A DNA stretch of 64,000 nt, from assembly GCA_963801055.1 (NCBI GenBank), contig CAWDDE010000007.1, positions 1-64,000 on the forward strand. The letters run 5' to 3'. This stretch comes from DASUPK01 sp963801055 (lineage in GTDB: Bacteria; Actinomycetota; Thermoleophilia; Solirubrobacterales; 70-9). Below the pieces are notes generated by a model. The model saw only the letters and a program-made list of their open reading frames with translations, ran no database searches and had not been told where the DNA came from. Below are positions 33,614 through 42,131 of the stretch, piece by piece. Both the position numbers and the translations under genes were made by a program. The stretch's first letter is position 1. Every line of letters begins with the position of its first letter.

Positions 33614-34090
33614 ATGAACGAGGAACGAGACCCGGCGGCGGCTGGCAGAGAGACCGCGGTCGCCAGGAAGATCATCGACCGAAGCCTCTACATGGTGGTC
33701 GGCACGGCCGACCCATCGGGGCAGCCCTGGGCATCACCCGTCTATTTCGCACCGTCCGGGTACCGAGACTTCTTCTGGGTCTCGGAGCCGGACGCGACGC
33801 ACTCCCTAAACCTGCGCGACCGGCGCGAGGTCGGGATCGTGATCTTCGATTCCTCGGTGCCGATCGGCAAGGGCCAGGGCGTCTACGTCCTCGGGGTCGC
33901 CCGGGAGCTGCCCGCCCACGAGACCGCCGAGGGGATCGAGATCTTCTCCAAGCGCTCGGCGGGCCACGGCGGCGGCGAGTGGAGCGTCGAGGACGTCAGT
34001 CCGCCGGCCCGGCATCGCCTCTACCAGGCGACCGCCGAGGCCCACTACGTGCTGGACGAGCACGACCATCGCGTCGAGGTGCGCCTCTGA
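33614..34090 (+). CDS. Pyridoxamine 5'-phosphate oxidase-family protein
   Basis: This is a 158-residue flavin- or F420-binding split-barrel protein: LYMVVGTADPSGQPWASPVY, FFWVSEPDATHSLNLRDRRE, VGIVIFDSSVPIG and GVYVLGVARELP. The pattern fits general-stress/PPOX-like proteins. Its TGA overlaps the start of the oxidoreductase gene as CTGA, so the two are probably translated together. Confidence 0.88.
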   Translation: MNEERDPAAAGRETAVARKIIDRSLYMVVGTADPSGQPWASPVYFAPSGYRDFFWVSEPDATHSLNLRDRREVGIVIFDSSVPIGKGQGVYVLGVARELPAHETAEGIEIFSKRSAGHGGGEWSVEDVSPPARHRLYQATAEAHYVLDEHDHRVEVRL

Positions 34091-35031
34091 AGGCGGTCGT
34101 CGCCCGCGAGCTCGGCGGTCCGGAGGTCCTCGAGCTGCGGGACGTCGATCGCCCCGAGCCGGTCCAGACCGAGGTCGCTCGTTCGGGTCGCCGCAGCCGG
34201 CATCAACCCGGTCGACTACAAGACCCGCCGGTCCGGGGGCAACCCGAAGGCGGTTGGCGAGCCGCCGTTCATCCTCGGCTGGGACGTCGCCGGCGTGGTG
34301 GAGGAGACCTCCCGCTCGCTCACCCGCTTCGCCGTCGGCGACCGCGTCTTCGGAATGCCCTGGTTCCCGCGGCTTGCCCGCGCCTACGCCGAGTACGTCA
34401 CCTCGCCCGGCCGCCAGCTCGCCCGCACCCCGGACGGCCTCACCGACGAGCAGGCGGGCGGCCTGCCGCTCGCCGGCCTCACCGCCTGGCAGGCGCTCGT
34501 CGACCTGGCGGGGGTCGGGGAGGGCGACCGGGTCCTGATCCACGCCGCCGCCGGCGGGGTCGGGCCACCTCGCCGTGCAGATCGCGAAGGCCCGCGGCGC
34601 CCACGTGCTCGGCACCGCGCGGGCGGCCAAGCACGACTATCCTGCGTGAGCTCGGGGTCGACGAGCCGATCGACTACACGACCAGCCCGTGGGAGCAGGT
34701 CTTCTCCGACCTCGACATCGTGCTCGACGGGATCGGCACCGAGGACTACGGGATGCGCTCGCTCGAGACCTTGCGGGAGGGCGGCCTGCTGGTCGTGGTG
34801 CCGGGCGGTGTCAGCGACGCGGTCGCGACCGCCGCCCGCGAGCAATCGAAGCGAGCGAGCGGCATCCAGGTCGAGCCGGACTACTGCGCACTCGACTCGA
34901 TGGCGGCGCTGGTCGACGAGGGCAAGCTCACCGTCACGGTCGACGAGACCTTCCCCCTCGCCCAGGCGGCCGAGGCACATCAGCGCCTCGAGGACCGCCG
35001 GGCGAGGGGAAAGATCGTGCTGATCCCCTGA
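34087..35031 (+). pseudogene. Zinc-independent MDR/quinone oxidoreductase family protein, three frameshifts
   Basis: The start KAVVARELGGPEVLELRDVD runs into one extra base near 34180. The protein continues AAGINPVDYKTRRSGG, ILGWDVAGVVEE, AVGDRVFGMPWFPR and GDRVLIHAAAGGVG; an extra G near 34563 shifts to HLAVQIAKARGAHVLGTA, and another near 34640 to LRELGVDEPIDYTTSPW. It ends RRARGKIVLIP. Corrected length is about 314 residues. The AAAGGVG nucleotide-binding loop is intact. No ATG or GTG start exists; CTG 34087 overlaps the upstream stop. The shifts are likely sequencing errors. Confidence 0.82.
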
Positions 35032-35040
35032 GCGCGTCGC

Positions 35041-35613
35041 CTAGGCGCGCTCGTAGGTGAGCAGCCGGATGCCGTCCGGCCCGAGCGCCCGGTCCCCGGT
35101 CAGCTTCAGCTTGCGCCGCGGCAGGCCGCCGTCGAAGAGGCGCTTGCCCTCGCCGAGGACCTCCGGGAAGACCATCAGGCGCCACTCATCGACGAGGTCG
35201 TTCTCGACCAGCGTCTGGATCAGCTTGGCCGAGCCGGCGATCAGGATGTCGCCGTCGTACTGATCCTTCAGCTTGGCGACCTCGTCCGGGACGTTGTCCG
35301 AGATCACCGTGGTGTTCTCCCACTCCGGGCTCGTGATCGTGGTCGAGACCACGTACTTCGGCATCGAGTTCATCCTCTCGGCGAAGCCCTGCTCGTCCTC
35401 CATCGTCGGCCAGGCCTCGGCGAACCCCTGGTAGGTGACGCGGCCGAGCAGCTGGGCGTCGGAGGCCATCAGCTCGTCGAGCTTGAACTTGTCGCCGTCG
35501 GTGCCGCGGTTGTACTCGAAGCTCCAGCCGCCGCGCTCCATCTCGCCGCTTCCGCCCGGGTCCTGGATCACCCCGTCCAGGGTGATGAATTCCGTTACGA
35601 CAACTTTCCCCAT
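35041..35613 (-). CDS. Dihydrofolate reductase family (RibD C-terminal-like) protein
   Basis: This is a 190-residue paralogue of the protein at 32953-33522: KVVVTEFITLDGVIQDPGGS, SDAQLLGRVTYQGFAEAWP, NSMPKYVVSTTITSPEWENT, ILIAGSAKLIQTLVENDLVD and LMVFPEVLGEGKRLFDGG. AGGAGG lies 5 nt before the ATG. It is the last gene of an ArsR - AHSA1 - RibD cassette on the minus strand; the AHSA1 stop overlaps its start by 19 nt. Confidence 0.92.
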   Translation of the reverse strand: MGKVVVTEFITLDGVIQDPGGSGEMERGGWSFEYNRGTDGDKFKLDELMASDAQLLGRVTYQGFAEAWPTMEDEQGFAERMNSMPKYVVSTTITSPEWENTTVISDNVPDEVAKLKDQYDGDILIAGSAKLIQTLVENDLVDEWRLMVFPEVLGEGKRLFDGGLPRRKLKLTGDRALGPDGIRLLTYERA

Positions 35614-36132
35614 CGTTTCCTCCTGTTCGATCGAAGTCGGTGGTGAAGACGGCCGAGTCGGCGTCGACTCATCGCTGTGGCGAGTCGCTCGGCCATCCGG
35701 TCGAAGAAGCCGGTCCAGCCCTCGGCCGCGCGCCTGTAGCCCTCGGGGGACATGTGTCCGCCGCTCTGCTGGAAGAGCATCTCCGTCTGGTCTGAGTCGA
35801 TCTCGGTGAGGACGACCGTGCAGGTGTCGAAGAGGTCCTGATCCGGCTGGTCCGACACTGTGAAGACCAGCCGCTCGGGCTCCTCGACCTCCAGGTACTC
35901 CCCGTTCCAGTGGATCTCGCCCCCCTGGGCGTGCATCACCATGCTCCACTTGCCTCCCGCGGCGCACGTCCATCGAGACGGTCTCGAGTGGCACCTTCCC
36001 CGAGACGCCGCCGTACCAGTCGGCAAAGCGCTCGGGCTCGGTCCACTCGCGCCAGACCTCCTCGCGCGGCGCTTCGAAGGTCCTGGTGAGCTCGATGTCC
36101 GGCCCGCCGTTGCCGCTTGATCCGTCAGTCAT
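35595..36132 (-). CDS. AHSA1-type SRPBCC protein, one frameshift
   Basis: This is an activator-of-Hsp90-like START/Bet v1 fold protein: IELTRTFEAPREEVWREWTE, RFADWYGGVSGKVPLETVS, then one extra base near 35962. The frame continues GGKWSMVMHAQGGEIHWNGE, RLVFTVSDQP, TCTVVLTEIDSDQTEMLFQQ and EGWTGFFDRMAERL. Corrected length is about 178 residues. ArsR-AHSA1 pairs are a standard cassette in which the ArsR protein represses the SRPBCC gene; here ArsR is 3 nt upstream. Confidence 0.85.
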
Positions 36133-36135
36133 AGG

Positions 36136-36507
36136 TCACCTTTCCCTCGATCGCAGTCGTTTGTCCATCCGCTCGAAGCCGCGCTCCCAGAAGCTGCGGT
36201 AGCCCTCGATCCAGTCGGCGACCTGCTTCAGCGGAGTCCCCTCGAGGTGGGAGGGGCGCAGCTGCGCCGAGCGCCCGCGCGTGATCAGCCCCGCCCCCTC
36301 GAGCACCTTGAGGTGCTTGGAGACGGCCTGGATCGAGATCGGCAGTGGCTCGGCGAGCTCGCTCACGGTCGCGTCGCCCGAGGCTAACCGCGCGAGGATC
36401 TCTCTGCGCGTGGGGTCGGCGAGGGCGGCGAAGGTGCGGTCGAGTTGCGCGGCGTCACGCGAAGTATTAAACCAGATGGTTGAATAGTGCTCGGATTCGG
36501 CAGCCAC
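36136..36507 (-). CDS. ArsR-family winged-helix repressor
   Basis: This is a 123-residue regulator: FAALADPTRREILARLASGD, ATVSELAEPLPISIQAVSKH, LKVLEGAGLITRGR. It is the SdpR-like subclass without Cys metal sites, so it probably senses something other than metals. The tail KQVADWIEGYRSFWERGFER is typical of ArsR proteins paired with AHSA1 genes. A tandem 47-bp duplication begins 10 bp upstream of its start and may contain its operator. Confidence 0.92.
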   Translation of the reverse strand: MAAESEHYSTIWFNTSRDAAQLDRTFAALADPTRREILARLASGDATVSELAEPLPISIQAVSKHLKVLEGAGLITRGRSAQLRPSHLEGTPLKQVADWIEGYRSFWERGFERMDKRLRSRER

Positions 36508-36516
36508 GCGATTAGT

Positions 36517-36609
36517 TTCCGGGCCGGGAATCGTCCTGTTCCTAGAGTCGAAAAAGAGTCACGTTCCGGGGCCGGGAATCGTCCTGTTCCTAGAGTCGAA
36601 ATAGTCACT
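36517..36609. repeat. Tandem duplication of about 47 bp in a divergent promoter region
   Basis: Two consecutive units (about 36517-36563 and 36564-36609) share GGCCGGGAATCGTCCTGTTC and the following CTAGAGTCGAAA, then A/T-rich bases and AGTCAC. The first unit lacks one G of the second. The pair fills the gap between arsR (minus) and the FAD oxidase gene (plus). Across the junction AGTCACG, a 16-bp gap and CGTC resemble a weak ECF41-type promoter. Confidence 0.75.
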
Positions 36610-36630
36610 TCCAATGCAGAAGGGGGCCAC

Positions 36631-38016
36631 ATGTCGCCATCACCGCAGCAGTCCACGGATGTCCCGACCGATGAACTTCGCTCGGAGCTCGACGGGGAGC
36701 TGATCACCCCGCAGGACGGCGCCTACGACGAGGCGCGCCAGGTCTTCTTCAAGGGAATCGACCGCAGGCCGCTCGCCGTCGCGCGGGTCGCCGGCGCGGA
36801 GGACGTCGCGCGCGTCGTGACCGCGGCACGGGAGACTGGGCTCGAGCTCGCCGTCCGCAGCGGCGGCCACAGTCGCGCCGGCTACGGGACCTGCGATGGC
36901 GGCCTCGTCATCGACCTCTCGGGAATGAACTCCATCGAGATCGACGACGAGGGACGCTCCGCATGGGTCGGGACCGGCGCCACGGCCGCCCAGTACACGG
37001 TCGCCACTGGCGAGCGCGGACGGGTCACCGGACTGGGCGACGCTGGCTCGGTCGGGATCGGCGGCATCACCCTCGCCGGCGGCATCGGCTTCCTGACCCG
37101 CAAGAACGGTCTGACGATCGACGATCTTCTCTCCGCCGAGGTGGTCACCGCCGACGGCGACGTGATCCAGGTGAGCGAGGAGTCCGAGCCCGACCTCTTC
37201 TGGGCGATCCGCGGCGGCGAGTCGAACTTCGGCGTCGCCACCCGGCTGCAGCTGGGGCTGCATGAGATCTCGGAGATCGTCGGAGGGATGCTGATCCTCC
37301 CGGCGACCCCCGAGACGATCACCGGCTTCCTGGAGGCGGCCGACGCGGCGCCCGAGGAGCTCTCGACGATCGCCAACATCATGATCGCGCCGCCGATGCC
37401 GTTCGTGCCCGAGGCGGCGCACGGCAAGCCGGTCGTCATGGGGCTGATGGCCTACGTCGGCCCGCCAGACCAGGCAGACGACGTGCTCGCTCCCTTCCGG
37501 GGCCTGGCAGAGCCGCTCGCCGACATGCTGCGGCCGATGCGCTACCCGGAGCTCTACGAGGGCCCGGAGCCGGAGCCCCAGCTCGCGGCGGGGTCCAACT
37601 TCTTCTGCGACTCGCTCGAGCCGGCGGCCGCGGCGGGGATCCTCGAATGGCTGCCCAAGTCGACGGCGCCGATGAGGGCCGTCCAGATCCGGGTGCTCGG
37701 TGGTGCGCTGGCACGGGTGCCGAACGACGCCACCGCCTTCGCCCACCGCGACCGCCGGGTGTTCATCAACGTCGCCGCGATGTACACGAACTCAGGTGAG
37801 ATGGACACCCACGACGCCTGGGTCAACGACCTTGCCGATTCACTCGGCAGGAATGGAGCGGGCGGCTACGTCGGCTTCATGGGCGAGGAGGACGAGGAGA
37901 CGCTCCGCGCTGCCTACCCGGGCGGCACCTGGGAGCGGCTGCGGGGTCTGAAACGGCGCTACGACCCGGACAACCTCTTCCACCTCAACCACAACATCCC
38001 GCCGGCGGACAGCTGA
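36631..38016 (+). CDS. FAD-binding oxidoreductase (berberine-bridge/BBE type)
   Basis: This is a 461-residue flavoenzyme. The FAD_binding_4 domain covers about residues 45-215: VRSGGHSRAGYGTCDGGLVI with the His that can bind FAD covalently, then GIGGITLAGGIGFLTRKNGL. The Cys used for the second flavin bond in bicovalent members (GLTCDNL) is Ile here (GLTIDDL). The C-terminal BBE segment KRRYDPDNLFHLNHNIPP is complete. AGAAGGGGG precedes the ATG. A second such gene with the Cys lies at 39038-40381. The substrate is unknown. Confidence 0.92.
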   Translation: MSPSPQQSTDVPTDELRSELDGELITPQDGAYDEARQVFFKGIDRRPLAVARVAGAEDVARVVTAARETGLELAVRSGGHSRAGYGTCDGGLVIDLSGMNSIEIDDEGRSAWVGTGATAAQYTVATGERGRVTGLGDAGSVGIGGITLAGGIGFLTRKNGLTIDDLLSAEVVTADGDVIQVSEESEPDLFWAIRGGESNFGVATRLQLGLHEISEIVGGMLILPATPETITGFLEAADAAPEELSTIANIMIAPPMPFVPEAAHGKPVVMGLMAYVGPPDQADDVLAPFRGLAEPLADMLRPMRYPELYEGPEPEPQLAAGSNFFCDSLEPAAAAGILEWLPKSTAPMRAVQIRVLGGALARVPNDATAFAHRDRRVFINVAAMYTNSGEMDTHDAWVNDLADSLGRNGAGGYVGFMGEEDEETLRAAYPGGTWERLRGLKRRYDPDNLFHLNHNIPPADS

Positions 38017-38025
38017 GCCGTGTGC

Positions 38026-38145
38026 TCAGAGCCACGTGATGCCGGCTCGCTCGGAGGCCGCCGCGTAGGCCTCGGGACCGAGGGTGCCGTTGCGCTCGGC
38101 CTCGGCGAGGTCGCGGAAGAACTGCTCGCGCACCTTAGTCTCCAT
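38026..38145 (-). pseudogene. Possible C-terminal remnant of a cupin gene
   Basis: A 39-codon minus-strand frame reads METKVREQFFRDLAEAERNG, then GPEAYAAASERAGITWL. The pattern FFRDLA...GPEA.AA...GI resembles the extreme C-terminus of cupin-domain proteins. Codons upstream remain open (IAAPAP) for a few residues only. It could also be a genuine 39-residue protein. It lies between the FAD oxidase and SRPBCC genes, on the opposite strand. Confidence 0.35.
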
Positions 38146-38161
38146 CGGTGCCGGTGCCGCG

Positions 38162-38614
38162 ATGAACTTCAAAACCGCCATTCGGATCGAGAGGCCCATC
38201 GAGGAGGTCTTCGACTATGTCTCCGATCCGGTCAATTTCCCGCACTGGAACTCCGCGGTCCAGTCGGTGCGGGCGACGAGCCCGGGGGAAGCTGCGGGGG
38301 CCACTTATCTGATGGAGCGAGACCTGCCCGGCGGCAAGGCGGAGAACGAGCTCGCGATCGTCGTCTGGAATCGCCCGGCAGAGTTCACGATCCGCACGAC
38401 CTCGGGTCCGACGCCGTTCACCTACCAGTACCGGTTCGCGGACGAGGGAGGCGCAACGCTCGTCGAGCTGAAGGCCGAGGTCGAGCTGGCGGGCATCGCC
38501 GGCGCCCTCGGCCCCCTGGCCTCGCCCGCGGTGAAGCGCGGGGTGGACGCGAACTTCGCCGAGTTGAAACGGATCCTCGAGGGGGGCCCGAACGACATGC
38601 GCGCCAGGTCATAA
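38162..38614 (+). CDS. SRPBCC (polyketide cyclase/START-like) protein
   Basis: This is a 150-residue protein: FKTAIRIERPIEEVFDYVSD, NFPHWNSAVQSVRATSP, ENELAIVVWNRPAEFTIRTT, TYQYRFADEGGATLVEL, and a C-terminal helix AVKRGVDANFAELKRILE. This is the helix-grip fold with a hydrophobic ligand cavity. It is followed after 9 nt by a VOC-family gene and then the second FAD oxidase, so a small catabolic operon is possible. Confidence 0.88.
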   Translation: MNFKTAIRIERPIEEVFDYVSDPVNFPHWNSAVQSVRATSPGEAAGATYLMERDLPGGKAENELAIVVWNRPAEFTIRTTSGPTPFTYQYRFADEGGATLVELKAEVELAGIAGALGPLASPAVKRGVDANFAELKRILEGGPNDMRARS

Positions 38615-38623
38615 GCTCCGGCC

Positions 38624-38995
38624 ATGCTCGATCACATCGGGGTCAACGTCTCCGACTACGAGCGCAGCCGCCACTTCTACGAGCAGGCCCTCGCGCCGCT
38701 GGGCTTCTCCCTGCTGATGGAGCCGGCACCACGCACCGGGGGGTTCGGCCGCGACGGGCGGCCGTGGTTCTGGATCACCGATCAGCGCGTGCCCACGACG
38801 GAGAACGTGCACGTGGCCTTCACCGCCCCCGATCGGGCGACGGTGGACGCCTTCCACGCCGCCGGGCTCGAGGCCGGGGGGAGCGACAACGGCGCGCCGG
38901 GGGTCCGCGAGATCTACCACCCCACCTATTACGGCGCCTATGTGCTCGACCCCGACGGCAACAACATCGAGGTGGTCTGCCACAACCCCGAATAG
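38624..38995 (+). CDS. VOC-family (glyoxalase-like) protein
   Basis: This is a 123-residue protein with one paired beta-alpha-beta-beta-beta unit: MLDHIGVNVSDYERSRHFYE, ALAPLGFSLLMEP, VHVAFTAPDRATVDAFHAA, YYGAYVLDPDGNNIEVVCHN. The His after LD, the His in VHVAF and the Glu in NNIEVV correspond to metal ligands of the superfamily. The substrate is unknown. Confidence 0.92.
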   Translation: MLDHIGVNVSDYERSRHFYEQALAPLGFSLLMEPAPRTGGFGRDGRPWFWITDQRVPTTENVHVAFTAPDRATVDAFHAAGLEAGGSDNGAPGVREIYHPTYYGAYVLDPDGNNIEVVCHNPE

Positions 38996-39037
38996 CCGCG
39001 CGATGAATCCGTGGAAGTCGGCGGGTCTTCAGATCGG

Positions 39038-40381
39038 ATGACCGAGGACTTGACGGAGCTTCGCGATGGGTTGACCGGCGACGTGCTCACGCCCGCCGAC
39101 CGCGAGTACGAGCGGGCGCGGCTCTGCTTCAACCTGCTCGTCGACCGGCGGCCGACGGCGATCGCCCGCTGCGTGGATGCGCAGGACGTCGCGGCCGCGC
39201 TGCAGTTCGCGCAGGCGAACGACCTGGAGATCGCGGTGCGGGGAGGAGGCCACAACCCCGCCGGCCACTGCGCAGTCGACGACGGACTGGTGATCGACCT
39301 CTCGCGGATGCGGGACGTCGACGTCGATCCCGAGGCGGGCGTCGCGGTCTCAGGTGGGGGCGCGACCTGGCTCGACTTCGACGCCGCGACCCAGCAGCAT
39401 GGCCTGGTCACGCCCGGCGGCGTGGTCGGCTCGACCGGCGTCACCGGCCTCACCCTCGGCGGCGGGATCGGGCACCTGACCGCCCAGCACGGCCTCACCT
39501 GCGACAACCTGGTCGGCGCCGAGGTCGTCACTCCGGCGGGAGAGGTCGTCCGGGCAGGCGAGGACGGGGATCGCGAGCTGCTCTGGGGCCTGCGTGGGGG
39601 AGGGGGCAACTTCGGCGTGGTGACGCGAGCGGAGCATCGGCTCCACCCGCTGGAGCGGGTCGTCGGCGGCCGCATTCGGTACGAGGGCGAGGCTGTCCGC
39701 GATGCGCTCCGCACCTTCCGTGACGTCGACGGTTGGGCGGGCAGCGACTTCAGCTGCGAGGCGCAGCTGATCATCGACGGGTCGATGACGGTGGGCTTGG
39801 AGGCGCTCCCCTGCTACACCGGCTCCAAGGATGAGCCGGAGGAGCTCGAGGCGCTTCGCTCGGCGCGGGGCCTCGTCGATGACACCGTGCACGAGCGGAG
39901 CTTCCTGGAGCAGCAGAAGGAGTTCGACCCGCCCTACGGCGTCGACCGCAACTACTGGAAGGGCCATTTCGTGCGCGAGCTCCCCGACGAGCTGATCGAC
40001 GCGCTCGTCGGGAGCCTCACCGCGCTCGGCCGCCCACCCGGCGAGATCCTGATCGAGTCCCTGCGCGGCGCGCCCAACCACGTTGATCCCGACAGCGCCG
40101 CCCTCGGCTACCGCGACGCCGCCTTCAACGTCAGCGTGATGGCGAGCTGGACCGACCCGGCCCAGGACGACGAGTCCATCGCCTGGGCCCGCGAGACCGC
40201 CGCCGCGATCGAGCCCTGGTCGGTCAGCGGCGGCTACGCCAACTACATGCAGGCGGACGAGCCCCTCGACCGAGTCCGCGCCGCCTTCGGTCCCGCTTCA
40301 TTCGGCCGCCTCCGCGCCCTCAAGACCCGCTACGACCCGGGCAACGTCCTGCACCGGAACCAGAACATCCCGCCGGGATAG
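39038..40381 (+). CDS. FAD-binding oxidoreductase (bicovalent BBE type)
   Basis: This is a 447-residue paralogue of the gene at 36631. VRGGGHNPAGHCAVDDGLVI has the flavin His; GGGIGHLTAQHGLTCDNLVG keeps the Cys, so FAD is probably attached at two points. NFGVVTRAEHRLHP ends the FAD domain and KTRYDPGNVLHRNQNIPPG closes the BBE segment. ATG 39038 is preferred over GTG 39011 because the added residues are not conserved in character. Such enzymes oxidise alcohols, sugars or alkaloid-like compounds. Confidence 0.92.
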   Translation: MTEDLTELRDGLTGDVLTPADREYERARLCFNLLVDRRPTAIARCVDAQDVAAALQFAQANDLEIAVRGGGHNPAGHCAVDDGLVIDLSRMRDVDVDPEAGVAVSGGGATWLDFDAATQQHGLVTPGGVVGSTGVTGLTLGGGIGHLTAQHGLTCDNLVGAEVVTPAGEVVRAGEDGDRELLWGLRGGGGNFGVVTRAEHRLHPLERVVGGRIRYEGEAVRDALRTFRDVDGWAGSDFSCEAQLIIDGSMTVGLEALPCYTGSKDEPEELEALRSARGLVDDTVHERSFLEQQKEFDPPYGVDRNYWKGHFVRELPDELIDALVGSLTALGRPPGEILIESLRGAPNHVDPDSAALGYRDAAFNVSVMASWTDPAQDDESIAWARETAAAIEPWSVSGGYANYMQADEPLDRVRAAFGPASFGRLRALKTRYDPGNVLHRNQNIPPG

Positions 40382-40424
40382 CGTCAACCCCAACACGGTG
40401 GGGTGGGGCGTAGCAACACAGTTC

Positions 40425-41220
40425 CTAGGGCTTCAGCTTCCGCCCGCTCGTGAACAGCCACTGGCTCCACGCCGAGCAGTCCCAGGCACATCGCGGCGAC
40501 GACCGCGAAGGCGATCCAGGGGCTGACGTCGGAGGTGCCGAGGAAGCCGTAGCGGACCGTCTCCACGACGTAGAAGAGCGGGTTCACATGTGAGAGCTGC
40601 TCCCACGGAGCTCCCAACCGGGAGACCGAGTAGAAGACGCCGCCGAGGAAGGTGAGGGGGAGGATGACGATGTTGTTGATGAAGCTCGTGTGGTCGAAGG
40701 TCTCGGCGTAGATGCCGACGATCGTGCCGAGGGCGCCGAAGCCGCAGACCAGCAGCAGCACCGCGACGATCAGTAGGGCGGGCTGGTTGATGGGCGCGCC
40801 GGTGATCGGGACCGCCAGGGCGGCGAGGCCGACGCCGATCAGCAACGCCCGGAAGGCGCCCCCGATCAGGTAGCCGAGGTTGACCTGCCAGTTGTGGATC
40901 GGGGCGGCGAGCACGTCGTCGATGTAGCGGTCGTTTCGGCCCTGGAAGATCGTCGAGGCGTTGTTCGAGTAGGCGGCCTGCGCCATCGCCATCGCGATCA
41001 GGCCGGGGACGATGAACTGGTCGTAGTCGAAGCCCTGCACCTGCTTGATCCGGCCGCCGAGCGAGAGGCCGAAGACGACGATGAAGAGCAGGGAGGAGAC
41101 GACCGGCGCGAGCGTCGTCTGGGTCCAGAGCCGCAGGACGCGGTGGCACTCGCGGCGCGAGAGCCAGAGGAATCCCTGCCAGGGGTTGGCGCTGACCGCG
41201 GTCGACTCGGGCGGAGTCAT
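40425..41220 (-). CDS. ABC-2 type exporter permease, C-terminal frameshift
   Basis: This is a permease of about 265 residues (DrrB-like): TLAPVVSSLLFIVVFGLSLG, GLIAMAMAQAAYSNNASTIF, DDVLAAPIHNWQVNLGYLIG, FINNIVILPLTFLGGVFYSV and NPLFYVVETVRYGFLG. Six helices are seen. One extra base near 40478 shifts the end; corrected it reads QWLFTSGRKLKP with stop at 40425-40427. The ATG overlaps the arginase-fold gene stop (ATGA). With the ATPase at 42128-42901 it forms a complete exporter. Confidence 0.92.
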
Positions 41221-42131
41221 GAGGCAAGTCCCCCGGCGAGGTCGCTGGCGAGGCGCTCGATTGATCCGGCTCCGTCCTCGACGTGATGGGGATTGAGCTC
41301 GGTGACCGTGAGGCCCGCGAGAGTCGGCGACCCGAGCAGGACGTCGAGGACCGCTGCCGCCTGCTCGTAGGAGATCCCCTCATTCCGGCCCGGGTTCTCG
41401 GACAGCGGGGTGTCGGTGAAGTCGATCACGTCGACGTCGAAGTGGAGGAGTACTCGGTCGAATCGGCCGCTGAGCGACGCGAGTGCCCTCGCCGCGGCAC
41501 CGGCCGGGTCGGCTCTCACCTCGTCGACCGGGATCACCTCGAGCCCGAGTCTCTCGATCGCGTCTCGCTCGTGTGGCCTCGCCTGCTCGGGCCCCCAGGC
41601 CAGGAGGACGATCTGCTCGGGGTCCAGCAGCGGCGTCCTCGAACCGACGTCGACGAGCTCTTGCTCGGCTCCCCGCTCGCCCAGCATGTGGGCCATGCCC
41701 ATCCAGTCGAGGGCTCCCGGGAGGGCGCTCTCGGGGATGTTGAGGTCGGCATGGAGGTCGAAGTAGAGGAGGCCAACGCCGTCACCAGCCGCCGCGTGTC
41801 CGGCCACCGTGCCGATCCCAACGGTGCAATCTCCACCCAGGACCAGCGTGTCCTCGCCGCCCGCGGCGGCCACCCTGACCCGCTCGGCGGTCTCGCGGAC
41901 GATCTCCACGACCTTGGCCAGGTTCTGGGCTCGGGGATGCTCCCGGTCCGGGCGCCAGCGCCAGACCTGGCGATCGCCGTGGTCGCGCACGTCCGACCCG
42001 GCATTGCGTAGCAGGTCGAGCAGACCGGCGGCGCGCAGGGCCGCGGGAGCGAGCTCCTGGCCGGGGGCGAAGGCACCGGCGCTCGTCGGTACGCCGATGA
42101 TTCCAACCGACCGACCGTTTGGGCCGATCAC
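41217..42131 (-). CDS. Arginase/ureohydrolase-fold protein inside an ABC exporter operon
   Basis: This is a 304-residue protein: VGIIGVPTSAGAFAPGQELA, LVLGGDCTVGIGTVAGH, LLYFDLHADLNIPES, LLHFDVDVIDFTDTPLSENP and an end ELNPHHVEDGAG. Metal ligands of the arginase family are mostly kept (D-x-H-x-D in FDLHADL; D-x-D in FDVDV), but the His of GGDHS is Cys (GGDCT). That change may alter the metal centre or substrate. The GTG start overlaps the ATPase stop (GTGA) and the stop overlaps the permease start (ATGA), so it is translated as part of the transporter operon. The substrate is unknown. Confidence 0.85.
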   Translation of the reverse strand: MIGPNGRSVGIIGVPTSAGAFAPGQELAPAALRAAGLLDLLRNAGSDVRDHGDRQVWRWRPDREHPRAQNLAKVVEIVRETAERVRVAAAGGEDTLVLGGDCTVGIGTVAGHAAAGDGVGLLYFDLHADLNIPESALPGALDWMGMAHMLGERGAEQELVDVGSRTPLLDPEQIVLLAWGPEQARPHERDAIERLGLEVIPVDEVRADPAGAAARALASLSGRFDRVLLHFDVDVIDFTDTPLSENPGRNEGISYEQAAAVLDVLLGSPTLAGLTVTELNPHHVEDGAGSIERLASDLAGGLAS

